From assembly GCA_027559495.1 (NCBI GenBank), contig JAMXSV010000019.1, positions 310,001 to 374,000 on the forward strand: DNA of 64,000 nt, in the 5' to 3' direction. The notes beneath the pieces are model-generated. The model saw only the letters and a list, made by a program, of their open reading frames with translations, did not search any database and had not been told where the DNA came from. Positions within the stretch are counted from its first letter, which is position 1. The number at the start of each line of letters is the position of its first letter. The DNA is from Aurifilum marmelostoma (taxonomy: Eukaryota > Ascomycota > Sordariomycetes > Diaporthales > Cryphonectriaceae). Shown here piece after piece: positions 23,401-34,745 of the stretch. A program made the translations under genes and the position numbers.

Positions 23401-26400
23401 CGAGTCGCCAAATTCTTGTCCTCACTCCATGGACGTCTCATTGATGGTTCCGAATGCGACGTCAATTACTGGGTCGACAATCTGACGCGCCCAGTGCAAT
23501 TCAGCTAAGCACTCGAGCTCATGGGCAAGGATCTTGTCGAGAAAGAGGCATCTGTGAGCATGCTCGTTGAGCTGAGTCCGCATTCTGCATTGCAAGGACC
23601 AGTCAAACAAATTCTTCAAGCTGCTGGCCTATCAAAAGACATTGTCTACAGTTCAGTCTTGGTCCGAAGCCGCAACGCAATCGAGACCGCCATTGCTCTT
23701 GCTGGCACCATTACCACAAATGGCGGCCTCTTTCACCTAGATGCTGTCAACCTTGCCACTGGTACCGGCGGCGTCGATAGACCTAGCCTGCTGACGGACC
23801 TGCCTAGGTATTCATGGAATCATCAGACCAGATACTGGCACGACTCGCGACTGTCACGCATGCATACCCACCGAAGCTCAAACGGTCACCGGAGTGAGCT
23901 AATTGGGCTCGAGGCTATCTACTCAACGAGTACAAATCGCACGTGGCGCAACGTCATCTCTCTAGATGACGTCCCATGGATAAGACACCACCGCATTCAG
24001 GGAACAATTGTATTCCCTCTGGCTGGTTTCATCGCCATGAGCGTCGAAGCCGTCCTGCAGAACGAGGACGACCACAACAACTGCAGCTCCAAGAACATCG
24101 TGGAGCTGAAGGACGTTGAGGTGCTCAAGCCGCTTGTCTTCCCGTCAGATGTGGTCGATGGGAACGATAACATCGAGTTGAGCACCTTGCTCACTCGGCG
24201 CTATGATCCAGCTTCTGGCGAGCATTGGCATGAATTCCGCATCTGCTCCTGGTCTGCCGACACGGAATGGACACAGCACTGCGTCGGGCTTGTGAGGATC
24301 GAACATCAAGTCGCAGCGTTGGTCCAGACACATCAGCAGCTCCATGTTGATGAGGCTATCGCTTATACCCAGAACAATACTGTTTCTCACATCAAAGAGG
24401 AACAAACAGCAGACTTCTACGCAAAGCTGTCTGAAACTCTTGGTGTTGAATATGGTGTCTCGTTTCAATGCATGCGGGAGTGCAAAAGCGCAGGGGACTT
24501 TTCCATCGGACGCCTCTGTCAGCCCCCAGCCTCACAAGCGCAAAATATTGCCAGTAATTCTGGCTTATTGCGTGCAACTCTTCTCGAGTCGATCATCGAC
24601 ATGTACTGGCCAATCCTTTTGCAAGAGAGTGCGGCAAGCCATCACAGCATAGTCTACCTCCCAACCTCAATGAGACACATGACAATCGCTCTCGACGCGA
24701 TAGGAAAGACGACTACGGGCAGTCTAACGACATACTGTACAGCTCATTTCGATGCTCAGATGCCTCGCGCAACGAATGTGAACATAGTCGCTGCGGCAGC
24801 CTCCGAGAATGCGGATCCATTCTGCCCCATCGTGTCCATTGAAGGGCTGGTCGTTTCACCCATACTAGATGACTGTCAATCGAGCAAAGGTGACGATGAT
24901 GGCGACATTCCTCGTCAGATTTGCTACAGATACGAATGTGAACTTCTTGAGAATGATGACACAATCGTGCCGGTAGTTCTCCCGAATGTGGTGCAGAACC
25001 CTGGCATTGTGATCATCTCGAGCGAGAACAGGACACTGTCACATTCGCTGGCACATGAGCTCGTCAAGGTTCTTGATCACACCATGTTCTCGACCCGACC
25101 TAGTATCGAGATAGGCCTCTTAGAAAGGGCCACGGCAGATACTCCTGAGCACGTCAAGGCGACTATGTCAGATAAAACCTGTATCGTCCTCACGGAATTG
25201 GATCGGCCCTTCCTTGTCAACCCTACAGAGTTTCAGTTCAACACTCTCAAGACTCTTGCCGATAGCGCGAGCCGGATCCTGTGGGTAACTCGCGGGTCAT
25301 ATTTCGACTGTACCTCTCCCGGCTCCAACATGGTCAGTGGTCTGGGCAGGGCCATTCGTGCCGAGACCATGACTCCATTCGCGCATCTGGACTTCGAAGG
25401 GGCCTCCCAAAGCAGCGATTTTGATCTTGAAGAATTTTCAAGAGTCATACCCACTGTCATCTCTTGTGCTTTTGGGGTCTCAAACAAAAGGGACAACGAC
25501 ATGGAGTTTGTCTACCGATCTGGCAAGATCTTGATTCCTCGAATCATCAACGACGACGACCTGGACCAGCTTGTTCATCAGCATACCAACCCTCAAGCAT
25601 TGACATACCAAGCATACAGTGAAGCCACTTCTGGGGGCCGAGCTATGAGGCTCAATTTCGAGGCTGCAAAGTCATCCTTTTCCACTCACGGCTCCGGCGC
25701 CAACAACAGGAGCATCCAGGGTATCCATTTGATCGATGATAGCTCATCGCAAGCTGTACCACTTGCTGCTGACGAGATCGAGTTCGAGGTTAAAGCTGTT
25801 GCTGCAAACAGACATGATGCCTTTCCAGCGCAGCCAGGAGGACTTCCCTCCCCTCCGGGTGGTTTCGAAGCGTCCGGGATTATAACCAGGATTGGAAATT
25901 CGGTGACTAATCCTGCACTCCAAGTAGGATATCCTGTCGCCTGTCTCATGGCTTCGATTAATGGCACGAAACCTCAGAGTGCTTTTGCAAGCCTCACTCG
26001 CGCGTCCATGAGCATGTCCCTCCCCCTGTCCTCGGAAGGGGACCTCCCGACCCTCACAATACCTTTCGAGCAGGCGGCTGCTCTCCCCTTGGCGTACTGC
26101 ACAGCCTACTACGGCCTCATGAACCAGGCACGGTTGGAGTCAGGCCAGAAAGTGCTCATTACTGGCTCGGATCCGGTCGGACAGGCCGGTATCTGCCTCG
26201 CGCTTCAGGCTGGGGCGATCGTCTACGTTATCATTGAGACTGCAGAAGAAAAAGAGAAGCTTCTCTGCCAATACTCAGAGACTATCACCGAGGACCATGT
26301 GTTTGTATCTCAGGGACACAGACTTCTCTGCAGTGGTTCTTATTTGAGTCAAGAAATTTACAACTTCATCATGACGGCAACGCACAAGGCTGGTGTAGAT

Positions 26401-28062
26401 GTGGTTCTGGACTCAACCACGTCTAGACACGCAAAGTCGAACCTCAGGGAGCTTTGGACCGCGTGTCTATCAGATTTCGGCTGCCTCTTGCAGATCCAAG
26501 AGCAATGCTTTTCTGAAGACGATCAGATCAGGCGAGGGCATAACCATCACAAATTCCAAGACGTACGACCATCGTCTTTTCTCGACGATCTTCAAGTGCC
26601 CCGGAACATTTCTCACATCGCCGTCGATGTGTTGTCCCTGGCATCTCAAAGGCCACAAGTCCTCGCGCGAGTTGTGGCCAGGATAGCAAGTCTTTTGAAA
26701 GAAGGTAAAATCCAGCCAATCAACGACTTACCCACCATGCCTTTCTCCCAGGCGCACGAAGCCCTCAACGCACTTACAAGAGGCCAAGGCAGCCAGAAGG
26801 TTGTCCTTGTGCCTACTGCCGAGGATATAATCAGGGCACCGCCACGGCACGACTTGACACGTACCAGGCTGCTGCGATCCGATGCCACGTACTTGATCGT
26901 GGGTGGCACCGGAGGACTGGGGAGGAGCATGGCCAGATGGATGATTGACCATGGCGCAGGGAGCCTTGTCCTCCTGTCAAGGAGCGCCAAGTTGACTCCA
27001 GCAGTCGAGAGGCTCTTAGAGGATGCCCAGGCTGTGGGGTCTCGCGTGCTGGTTCGGCAGTGCGATGTCGCCGACGAGTCCAGTTTGGCTTCCCTTCTGG
27101 ATTGGATCGATACTGCCGATGTTCAAATTCCGCCGGTCCGGGGTGTCATACATAGCGCCATGGTCCTTCGCGATGTTCTCTTTGAAAAGATGACGTACGA
27201 AGAATACATCGCGGTCATCGAGGCCAAGGTTAGAGGTTCGTGGAACCTGCACAAGGCCTTTGATGGACGTGATGATGGCGGAAGCTCCTCCTCAGCGACA
27301 GCCCCACTGGACTTCTTCATTGTCATGTCTTCAGTTTCCGCTGTCGTGGGTAATCGAGGACAGGCCGCATACGCAGCTGCCAACACCTTCATGGATGGCT
27401 TGATCCAGCACCGCATATCGAAAGGTCTGCCAGGAGTTTCGCTTGCTCTGGCCGCCGTCTCTGATGCCGGCTATCTCGCTGATAATGAGCAAGGCGGCGG
27501 TGCGGATCGGGCAGCTGATGTCCTCCGGAACCTAGGCGGCGAGATTGACAATACAATCTGCGAGTCCGAGGTGCTGGCACTGCTGCAGGCAGCCGTGACA
27601 GGACAGACTGCTTCCTGTCAGCACCATGTTATCACCGGAGTAGCAGTCAGCAAGGGCGGCGAAAATACAAAAACCAACAACTCCCTGCCGTTCTGGGCGA
27701 GCGATGCCAAGTTCGCTCACTTGCTGTCCCAGACAGACTCAGACCAAGACAAGCCCGACAAAGATATCGTCATCTCCTCGCTGAGCCCGTCCCTCAGCCA
27801 GACGGAGGCCGAGGACGTGGTCAGCCGCGGACTTGTGACCAAGATCGCACAAGTGCTGATGATGGATGCCGAAGATCTCGACGTGACGAGGAGCTTGACA
27901 CACTATCCTCTCGATTCCCTGACGGCTATCGAGATTCGGAATTTCATCGCCCGCGAGTATGAGGCGAGCCTGCAGGTTCTGGAGCTGCTGAGCAGCGGCA
28001 GCATCCAGACCTTGAGCATCGCGGTCTGTAAGAAGTCAAAGCTTCGAGAGGTTTCGTCGTAG
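20468..28062 (+). CDS. Highly reducing type I PKS (KS-AT-DH-ER-KR-ACP) with an in-frame stop in AT
   Basis: Six exons (20468-20906, 20977-21153, 21228-21438, 21524-21729, 21837-22425, 22500-28062) span 2394 codons. KS: DTACSSS (Cys near 233), VEAHGTGT, KSNIGHLEA. AT: FVFTGQGAQW, GHSSGE (Ser near 698), VAYHSHHM. DH: HRIQGTIVFP with the His near 1037; the second catalytic motif reads TLLESIID instead of the usual LDxxxQ/H, an Asp-to-Glu change. No methyltransferase domain is present; a pre-ER structural domain follows. ER (about 1630-1980): the cofactor loop reads ITGSDPVGQAG instead of a GGVG form. KR: VGGTGGLGRS, SSVSAVVGN and YAAANTF. ACP: YPLDSL (Ser near 2346). Oddity: TAA at 23506-23508 (codon 877) interrupts the frame within the conserved PVQFS-x-ALEL, where the family has Gln. 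The frame is identical on both sides and no intron can remove it. As read, only a KS plus partial AT would be made, so the gene is inactive unless the base is an error or the stop is read through. Confidence 0.93.
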
Positions 28063-28606
28063 TGGTCATGATGGGGCTGGACGTGGCCGCTGCCTGTAGG
28101 AGGAACGAGAAATACAGTATTGGTTCACGAGCTGGTCTATCTCAAAGGACTGTATAAGAACTTGTTGCAATTTTTGAGTACACATAACCGGTTTGATACA
28201 GCATGTTAAACTATTCTATTCTGCAGTTTTCAGTGCGAACAATCCTAGTCTAATGTATTTCTGTACCTTTTATAACGTCCTACACAAAAAACCGCAGACT
28301 CTTTTGCATCAGAGCATCTCACGAGATGGCGAGGTACTGCCCACTTGCGATCTTATCGAGCCTGAGATTCTTCTCATCGAGCGTTCTGATCGTGCTTTGT
28401 GACTCCCTCGTCTTCACGGACTCTGAATCGCCTGCCTTGCCACAATAAGGATTTGGGTTTTTCGACTGACTATCAGTATTGTACAGTGTTTGCTGGTCCG
28501 GGTCTACGTTCTGGCAGAGAGGATCCTGGTCCAGCTGCCACACCCGCACGCTGGCATTGTTGTTGATGTTCCGACCCGGAAGGCTGCAGCTGAGGTTGCG
28601 CTCCAG

Positions 28607-30071
28607 TCAGCCTTGGCACAGGTTCCAGTTGGAGTGTTGGGACCTGAGGTATCTGCGCGCAACCCAGTCGAAGATTTTCCAGAAGGCAGAGATGAGCACG
28701 ATGTCCGATATCATGATCGAGACAATCATGGATCCGGTGTCCTTCTTGCGGGGAACAGAACAGATGTACTGCACGCTGAACTGTGCCTGTGTTCCTTTCA
28801 GCCCCGACGAGCCCAGGATGGATATGTTGCTGGTACTGATAACCTCGCCGCCACTGGTATCGTTGATGGTGGTCTGCAGGTACTGCACTGCGGTCTCGTT
28901 TGCGAAAGCGTTGCTCTCGTCAAAGGCCAGGTCCCACATAACGGTGGAATAGTAAGATTTGGCGAAGGCATCGAGTAGCCTCGACAGGTCTTGTGGCTCG
29001 CCCTGGGCGAGAGCGAAGGGCTCTCCGTCGGTCTCGTTGTTAGAGGAGGAGATAAGACTTGCGCTCGCGCCAGGGCTTAGTATGGATACTGAGAAGAAGT
29101 CGTCGGAAGTGATATCCATGGTTTCTGAAATATGCAAAGCTGTGGTAGAGAAATTTGTTAGTTGTCAAGCTCGCAGTCGACATTTAATCGGATCCGTCAT
29201 TTGACCAACCTAGAGTGGTGCCAGTATAGCCGACGGTGCTGTTCATGGCTTGAATGGCGTTCATCAATGCGGTGTAGCTCTCTTTCCTGATAATGCCCCG
29301 AATAGTCAGTCATTGTACCTAATATTGGGAATACATCTACAGTGATTGACTGGGACTGTCTTACATGAAGTTATAAACCAGATATTGGCTCAGACTGGAA
29401 CGCTGCTCAAAGAGGAACTCGGTACCACTGAACGATTGTTGCACTGTAATATTCACACGTTTGTCCGTGTCAATGTAGCAGTATACTGGTCCAGTCTATC
29501 CAGATAAAAGTCAGCCTCCCCGTGTCCTGCCTCTGTGCTCTAGACAAGGCTATTGCAAGTCGTGGTTCAAATTACTTGCCTGGATCTGAAGTTCAGCAGA
29601 GCTCGGCTGTTGCTCCGATGTGAAAATAACCTGCATGTCGCCCATTGAGCAACCACGCAACGTATTGTTCATGTATGTCGTAATACCGAGCGACTGTGCA
29701 CCAAGGTCGGCGTAGACAGAGGCTTCGTCTGGCATCAGGGTTGTGTTCATATTCGTAATGGTGTAGCTGGCTGTCTCCTGATTTGAGGTGTAGTAAGGGC
29801 TACCTATGGAGATGCCGGGCGACTGGCAAGAGAACTGAGCGGTGCTGATCCATGACCAGGGCGCTTCCATGTACCAGTGGTGCTCATGCAGGGTCAGGTT
29901 TGGATTTGTCGTGTAGACAACCTTCTGGGTGTATCCGTCTGCCGCGATATTGATGAATGTGAAGAGGACTGCTGATGCCACTGCCATCCCCAAGAACACA
30001 GGCGTGAACCAGCGGAAGGGATATGGCCGCTCGAGAGGGTATCGAAACCACGATTCATAGTGTAATGTCAT
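28607..30071 (-). CDS. Fungal membrane protein with large exposed domain
   Basis: Four exons (30071-29580, 29495-29365, 29286-29210, 29139-28607) give 410 residues. It starts WFRYPLERPYPFRWFTPVFLG, then a membrane segment (about residues 25-45), a roughly 320-residue region with many N-glycosylation sequons and several Cys, and a second membrane segment (SMIVSIMISDIVLISAFWKIF) near the C-terminus. The topology suggests a surface or vacuolar-lumen ectodomain anchored at both ends. Related fungal proteins are uncharacterised. Intron 1 uses a GC donor (CAG|GCAAGT at 29579), the recognised minor type. The reading frame stops at TGA 28607-28609 but stays open for another 96 codons to TGA 28319-28321, so the true C-terminus may be longer. 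It is convergent with the PKS and divergent from the PrpD gene; no enzyme function is evident. Confidence 0.8.
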
Positions 30072-31566
30072 TTTTGCTGGTTGTCAGTGCCGGGAGAAGG
30101 AATGCTACATCGGGCTCGTCGACAAGCAGAAAAAGATCGAGCCAACGCTGCCGTTGTTCCAAAGGCAAGAGGATCCATGGATTATTGTATGCAACAAGTG
30201 ATTACTGCTCAAGCTGACTGACTCGACCGACATTTCGTTTTCCAGGACTTCCGGTCCGGATAGCGCGCTCTGTGACGGTGAGACCCACGTCTCAATTCAG
30301 ATAACTGCCTCTGTAAACTTGATGCTATTGGCCATGTGCTGCTGACATGGCTCTGTGGAACAGACCACACCAGGGCTCTCCGTGCTGAACACAAGCTTGC
30401 CGCCCAGCAAAAGCCGTGGCCCAATCACCGTGTACCCCGGGCACATCTGGCCCCCAAGAATCCATACACCCCCCACTAAGATAGGCATGGCAAGCATGGT
30501 CAGTGGCATGTCTAGGTCTGACATGAGTCCCTGCTGAAAGCCCTACAGCACCCCTAATAGACGTATCCTTTCCACATTCATCCAGTTCGGTCCCAGATTC
30601 GCGTTCCCAGAGCCCTAAAGAAACAGTCTGGGCTGCATGCATGCATCCAAGTCGTCCTCCATTAGTAAGCCCCGCATGCACAGGAGCCAAGAAGGCGGCG
30701 CCGCTCCTGCGGCTTTGAAGTACGCAGCAAGTGGCGGGGAAGACTCTGTAGAAGCTTTCCTTGGCTTCCTCGGGGCTGAGGATTCTGCCTCGATGCCAGC
30801 CCTCGCGCACACCTTGACCCCCCCCCCAAAAGATTTGGCTGATATGACTGATCGGCGGGTGTGTGCGGATAGTCTCACATTCCAAAAACTTAGGTTCAGC
30901 CAGGGCTGCCAGGCTGTTAGAATAGCATAAGAATGTATTACGGTACATTTTAGTTTGGTGACCGACATTTTCAGTATTGGCTGATATTGTAGGTGAGGGC
31001 TCCCGTGTAGGAATTGCCGATCTAGCCCGGTAGAGGGAGAAACATTCTGGTTGTCTTGACCTATTAATAGCACATTCCGTCATGCCTCAACGTAGGCATT
31101 TTTGCGGGGACCCTCAAGCATGTAGTCCTTGCAGTCGTGAACGGTACGAAAGAATTGTCACGCTGAAGACGCACGTTATTATTCCTAAATAGTATAATTC
31201 AGTTTCTGAAAGTCTTGACTTCGTCAGATACTACGATCTTCCAGATCTTCCCTGGGATCCAGAGTCGAGAAAGTCATCATCTCGCCAAGTAGGTAATTGG
31301 TCGGTTGGTGAGTGAATAGGCTGTATGGTTCTTCCCAACCACAGTGAGAACGAAATACAGTAATAGGAGGTGCATTTTCACCCCGCATTCTAAGCTTGGA
31401 AGCCGAGGAACGGACCGAGGATCACCAAGGTCTTCACCATAAAAATGTTCCCACCTGACGAAATAACCATTCATATGCTATTACAAGGAGGAGAAAAGTT
31501 TATTTCTTCCCTCGAAAATATTTGTTGAACTTTGCCTTTACATAAATTGACTAAAGCTCTCAGAAA
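30072..31566. other. Intergenic region with an unsupported 252-codon frame
   Basis: About 1.5 kb between the divergent membrane-protein and PrpD genes. A 252-codon ATG-started frame lies on the minus strand at 30325-31083. Its residue pattern is irregular and rich in Cys, Arg and His, and I recognise nothing. A second minus frame (30297-30524) includes a membrane-like stretch around MLAMPILVGGVWILGG. These may be remnants of a membrane-protein gene. The right end carries the PrpD promoter. Confidence 0.35.
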
Positions 31567-33055
31567 ATGGCACCTTCTGAACACACCGCAGCCCTGCTCC
31601 GATATCTCTCGAATGATCTGAAAGCCAACACTGTCCCCGAGGAGGTGTGGCGCCGGATCGAAGAGCTCTTCCTCGACTGGCTCGCCTCTGCGCTCGCCGC
31701 CTCCAAGACACACCCGATCCCGACTTTTGAGAACACGGCGAGGCAGATGGGACCGAGTGATGGCTCGGCACAAATTCTCACCACCAGCGGATTGAGATCA
31801 AGCCCCTACTGGGCCGCCTGGGTGAACGCTGCCTCCAGCCATACGCTAGAGCAAGATGACCTGCACAATAGCAGCGTGATGCATCCAGCGACGTGAGGAA
31901 AGCCGGCATCAATAATTACATCTGACTTACAAGCCCGGAAAGCTGATCACGTCGCAAGTATCAAGTGTGATATTCCCAGCTGTCCTAGCAGCAGCCCAAG
32001 ACAACAACTTATCAGGACATGATATGCTCCTCGCCAGCATCGCTGGCTATGAGGCCGGGATTCGCATTGCCGAGTCTCTCGGCCGTTCCCACTACCGTAT
32101 CTTTCACACCACAGCCACAGTCGGCACAGTAGCTGCCGCCCTAGCTGTCGCAAAGCTCCTCGGCTTCGATTACGAGCAGATAACATCCACCCTAGGCACC
32201 GCAGGCACGCAGACCAGCGGGCTCTGGGAGTTCATGCGCAGCGGGGCCGGCGACAGCAAACAGCTGCACTGCGCACACGCCGCTGCGAATGGTTTGTTGA
32301 GCGCGTACATGGTGCGTGACGGGCTGAAGGGGGCGCAGGATGTCATCGAAGGAGCCGCGGGTCTGATGAAAGGTATGTCGGGCCCGGACGCGGATGGAGC
32401 GCGGCTATCAGGTGGTTTGGGTGTGAGGTGGGCTGTCCTGGAGACGAGCTTCAAGTTTCATGCCTGTTGCCGGCACACGCATCCTGCCGCCGATGCACTG
32501 CTCGATGCTGTAGCCAAGAATGGCATCAAGGACCACATGGCAGAGATAGAGACCATTACGGCCCATGTGCATCAGGGCGCCATCGATGTGCTTGGTCCGG
32601 TTGACGACTCCTCGTCGCCGCCAAAGACGGTACATGCGGCCAAGTTCAGCATGAAATCGACGCTTTCGCTCATCGCGTCGAAGGGGAGCGCCAGCCTCTT
32701 GGACTTTGAGCAATTTGCGCTTACGGATCCAGATGTACTGCGCTTCCGGGACCGCATCAGCATGGTCCTCAATCCCGAGGTCGATACTGCATATCCCAAG
32801 AGGTGGCTAGGCAGGGTTGAGGTCAAGCTGGCAGATGGTCGAGTCGTCTGGGGCGTCTGCGACGAGCCGAAGGGGGACCCGGGAAATACTCTTACGAGGG
32901 CTGATTTAGAAGACAAATTCAGGAGGCTCAACGCGTATGGGGATGGTGTGGACACCCGGGCTCGGCAATTGATCGAATGGTGTTGGTCTTTACGAACGCA
33001 GCGATCTTGTTATCTTCCCGATACTAAAGGCGAAGGAGACTCTGAATCCAAGTAG
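31567..33055 (+). CDS. MmgE/PrpD-family enzyme (2-methylcitrate dehydratase / aconitate decarboxylase type)
   Basis: Two exons (31567-31892, 31966-33055) give 471 residues, normal for the family. Landmarks: FLDWLASALAAS near the N-terminus; the active-site loop segment ASSHTLEQDDLHNSSVMHPATVIFP, rebuilt across the intron; GYEAGIRIAESLGRSHY; FHTTATVGTVAAALAVAKLLG; GTQTSGLWEF; KFHACCRHTHPAADALLD. Known members dehydrate 2-methylcitrate or decarboxylate cis-aconitate to itaconate. Fungal cluster members act in alkylcitrate and maleidride pathways or as cis-aconitate decarboxylases. The exact substrate cannot be read from sequence. No mitochondrial leader is obvious, so cytosolic action is likely. 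Placement one gene from a reducing PKS suggests it works on a pathway intermediate. No citrate synthase gene is in the window. The C-terminal 25 residues are poorly conserved. Confidence 0.9.
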
Positions 33056-34745
33056 TGCTAGACTCTTGAGAACTATTGAAGAACAACTAAGTGGGGTCTT
33101 GAACGATGCTCATCAATCAATGTCTCTTGACCAGCCCCTAAAGTCATTAGTATTGAGACACTATCGAATGGAGACTGAGAACATAGACCGTTACCTAGTG
33201 CACCAAAGAGTAAGGTAGCCAAGCGTAACCCGGAGTACCCGTAGAGAAGTATACCAAGTAATTATGGTTTCAATGCATATTTTTCTTAAACAGAGTGGTC
33301 AATGAAGCCAACTGGGGCTGTGAACCAACAAGATCCAGGAATCCAGACATTGATGCGATGAGGAGATAGAAGATAAAACGAAGGAGGGAAGCACAAAAAG
33401 AAGCAGACGGAAAAGATGATCGAGACCTCGGGAGCTTCAAATACTATCCTGCACTTCGTTTGATTATCCCTTGGCCACTTTGATTTCTACACTTCGCGTT
33501 CACAGTTCCTTGACCTCCTAAGTTTGAGCTCGTGGATTTGATCAAAAGAAAGGAAAGGATGTGTCTTACTCCCTGGAGCTTGAGGAGAGCCGTGATGGAG
33601 ACGGAATATCATTGTGATAGCATTGCTGCGGAAGGTCGGCTCGTTCTCGTGCAAGAGTGGGCAGATGTATGTGAATCACTCGCTCATCCAAGGCAAGAGG
33701 CACAAGTGCACACCTCATCCGTTTGAGCATCATGCCGCCGTTCGTTCACATCCGGGAAGAGGGACAACATCGACGCCCAAGTAGCGTACTCGTCACAACT
33801 TCCCTGCTTCACAGAGTCTAGAGGTCATAACTGACTTGTGATTAGAAGCTTGCTTGGTGCTTCGTACAGGAAAACAACATGAGAAGCTATACAACTAAAG
33901 AAGAATACCCTACAACTTGCTTAGATCGAGAAAAAATTGGATACCTGTCATAGACAATACTTAACCTTAAAATAAGTGGGTGAAGAATACTGACTTACTG
34001 ATCTGACCAGGTCGGCCCGCGCCGCCAGGCAACAATCGGTCTCAATTATGAGTTTAGTCCCCTCGATGACTTGCCCAATGTTTATACTTGGAACGTCATT
34101 GAACAGTACCTCCATGCAGGCATAATGCAGAGTCACATCTGCCTACGGACTTAGGCTAGGAGACTACTCGGATTCCCGCGCAGACGGTTTTGACAGGGCA
34201 TCTTTAGGCCTAACTCCGTGTGCAAGTCTGGGGTTTTTTTTTTTTTTGGTTTTTTTTTTCTTAATGGGATGAGTCTACACTCTAGCTCTCGCCTACGTGC
34301 AAGTACACCAATACTGGCAATCTGCGGCACAAATGTCTCGCCGCCTTATATCCCTTGACAGCCTGAATTTGTCAGCGCTTGTGAGGCCCAGGTCGTCCCG
34401 CAGTGTCTCGGCGACAGCTTTGGTGCATCCTTGAGTCATATGCTGACACAAGATATGGAGATACAAAGTACAAAACGTTAACAATTGGCTCAGTGTTATG
34501 TCATTGTGCAGAGGCTTGCCTTACTTCCCCTCAGGGATATGGGACCGACTCCCGCTCGACTTATACGAGTATCACAGAGTCGATGAAGTCTAGAGTTTGT
34601 GAGGCACCTCCTACTTCTATAAGTAGACCCTCTGTCCGCTGCTCGAAGAATCTGAAGGGTTCATCTCACCAACGACAACAACGAATATCAAGTCAAAATC
34701 TCAAGGCTTTTGCCAGTAATTAGAATCAACATCACGTTATCGAAA
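33056..34745. other. Intergenic stretch with poly-T tracts
   Basis: About 1.7 kb with no gene that I can support; open frames are 60-106 codons without recognisable features. Two poly-T tracts separated by GG lie at 34234-34247 and 34250-34259. The right end is the promoter of the DUF1993 gene. Confidence 0.4.
34234..34259. repeat. Paired poly-T tracts
   Basis: Fourteen T, GG, then ten T: simple low-complexity sequence in an intergenic region. Confidence 0.9.

Noticed and set aside
23460..23520. An intron removing the PKS stop codon
   Set aside because: Only implausibly short GT-AG pairs exist here and they would delete conserved AT residues on both sides of the stop.
20468..28062. Repeat-induced point mutation as cause of the PKS stop
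   Set aside because: The stop fits a CpA-to-TpA change, but the rest of the gene has no accumulation of such changes, no other stops and normal codon use, so RIP of the gene is unlikely.
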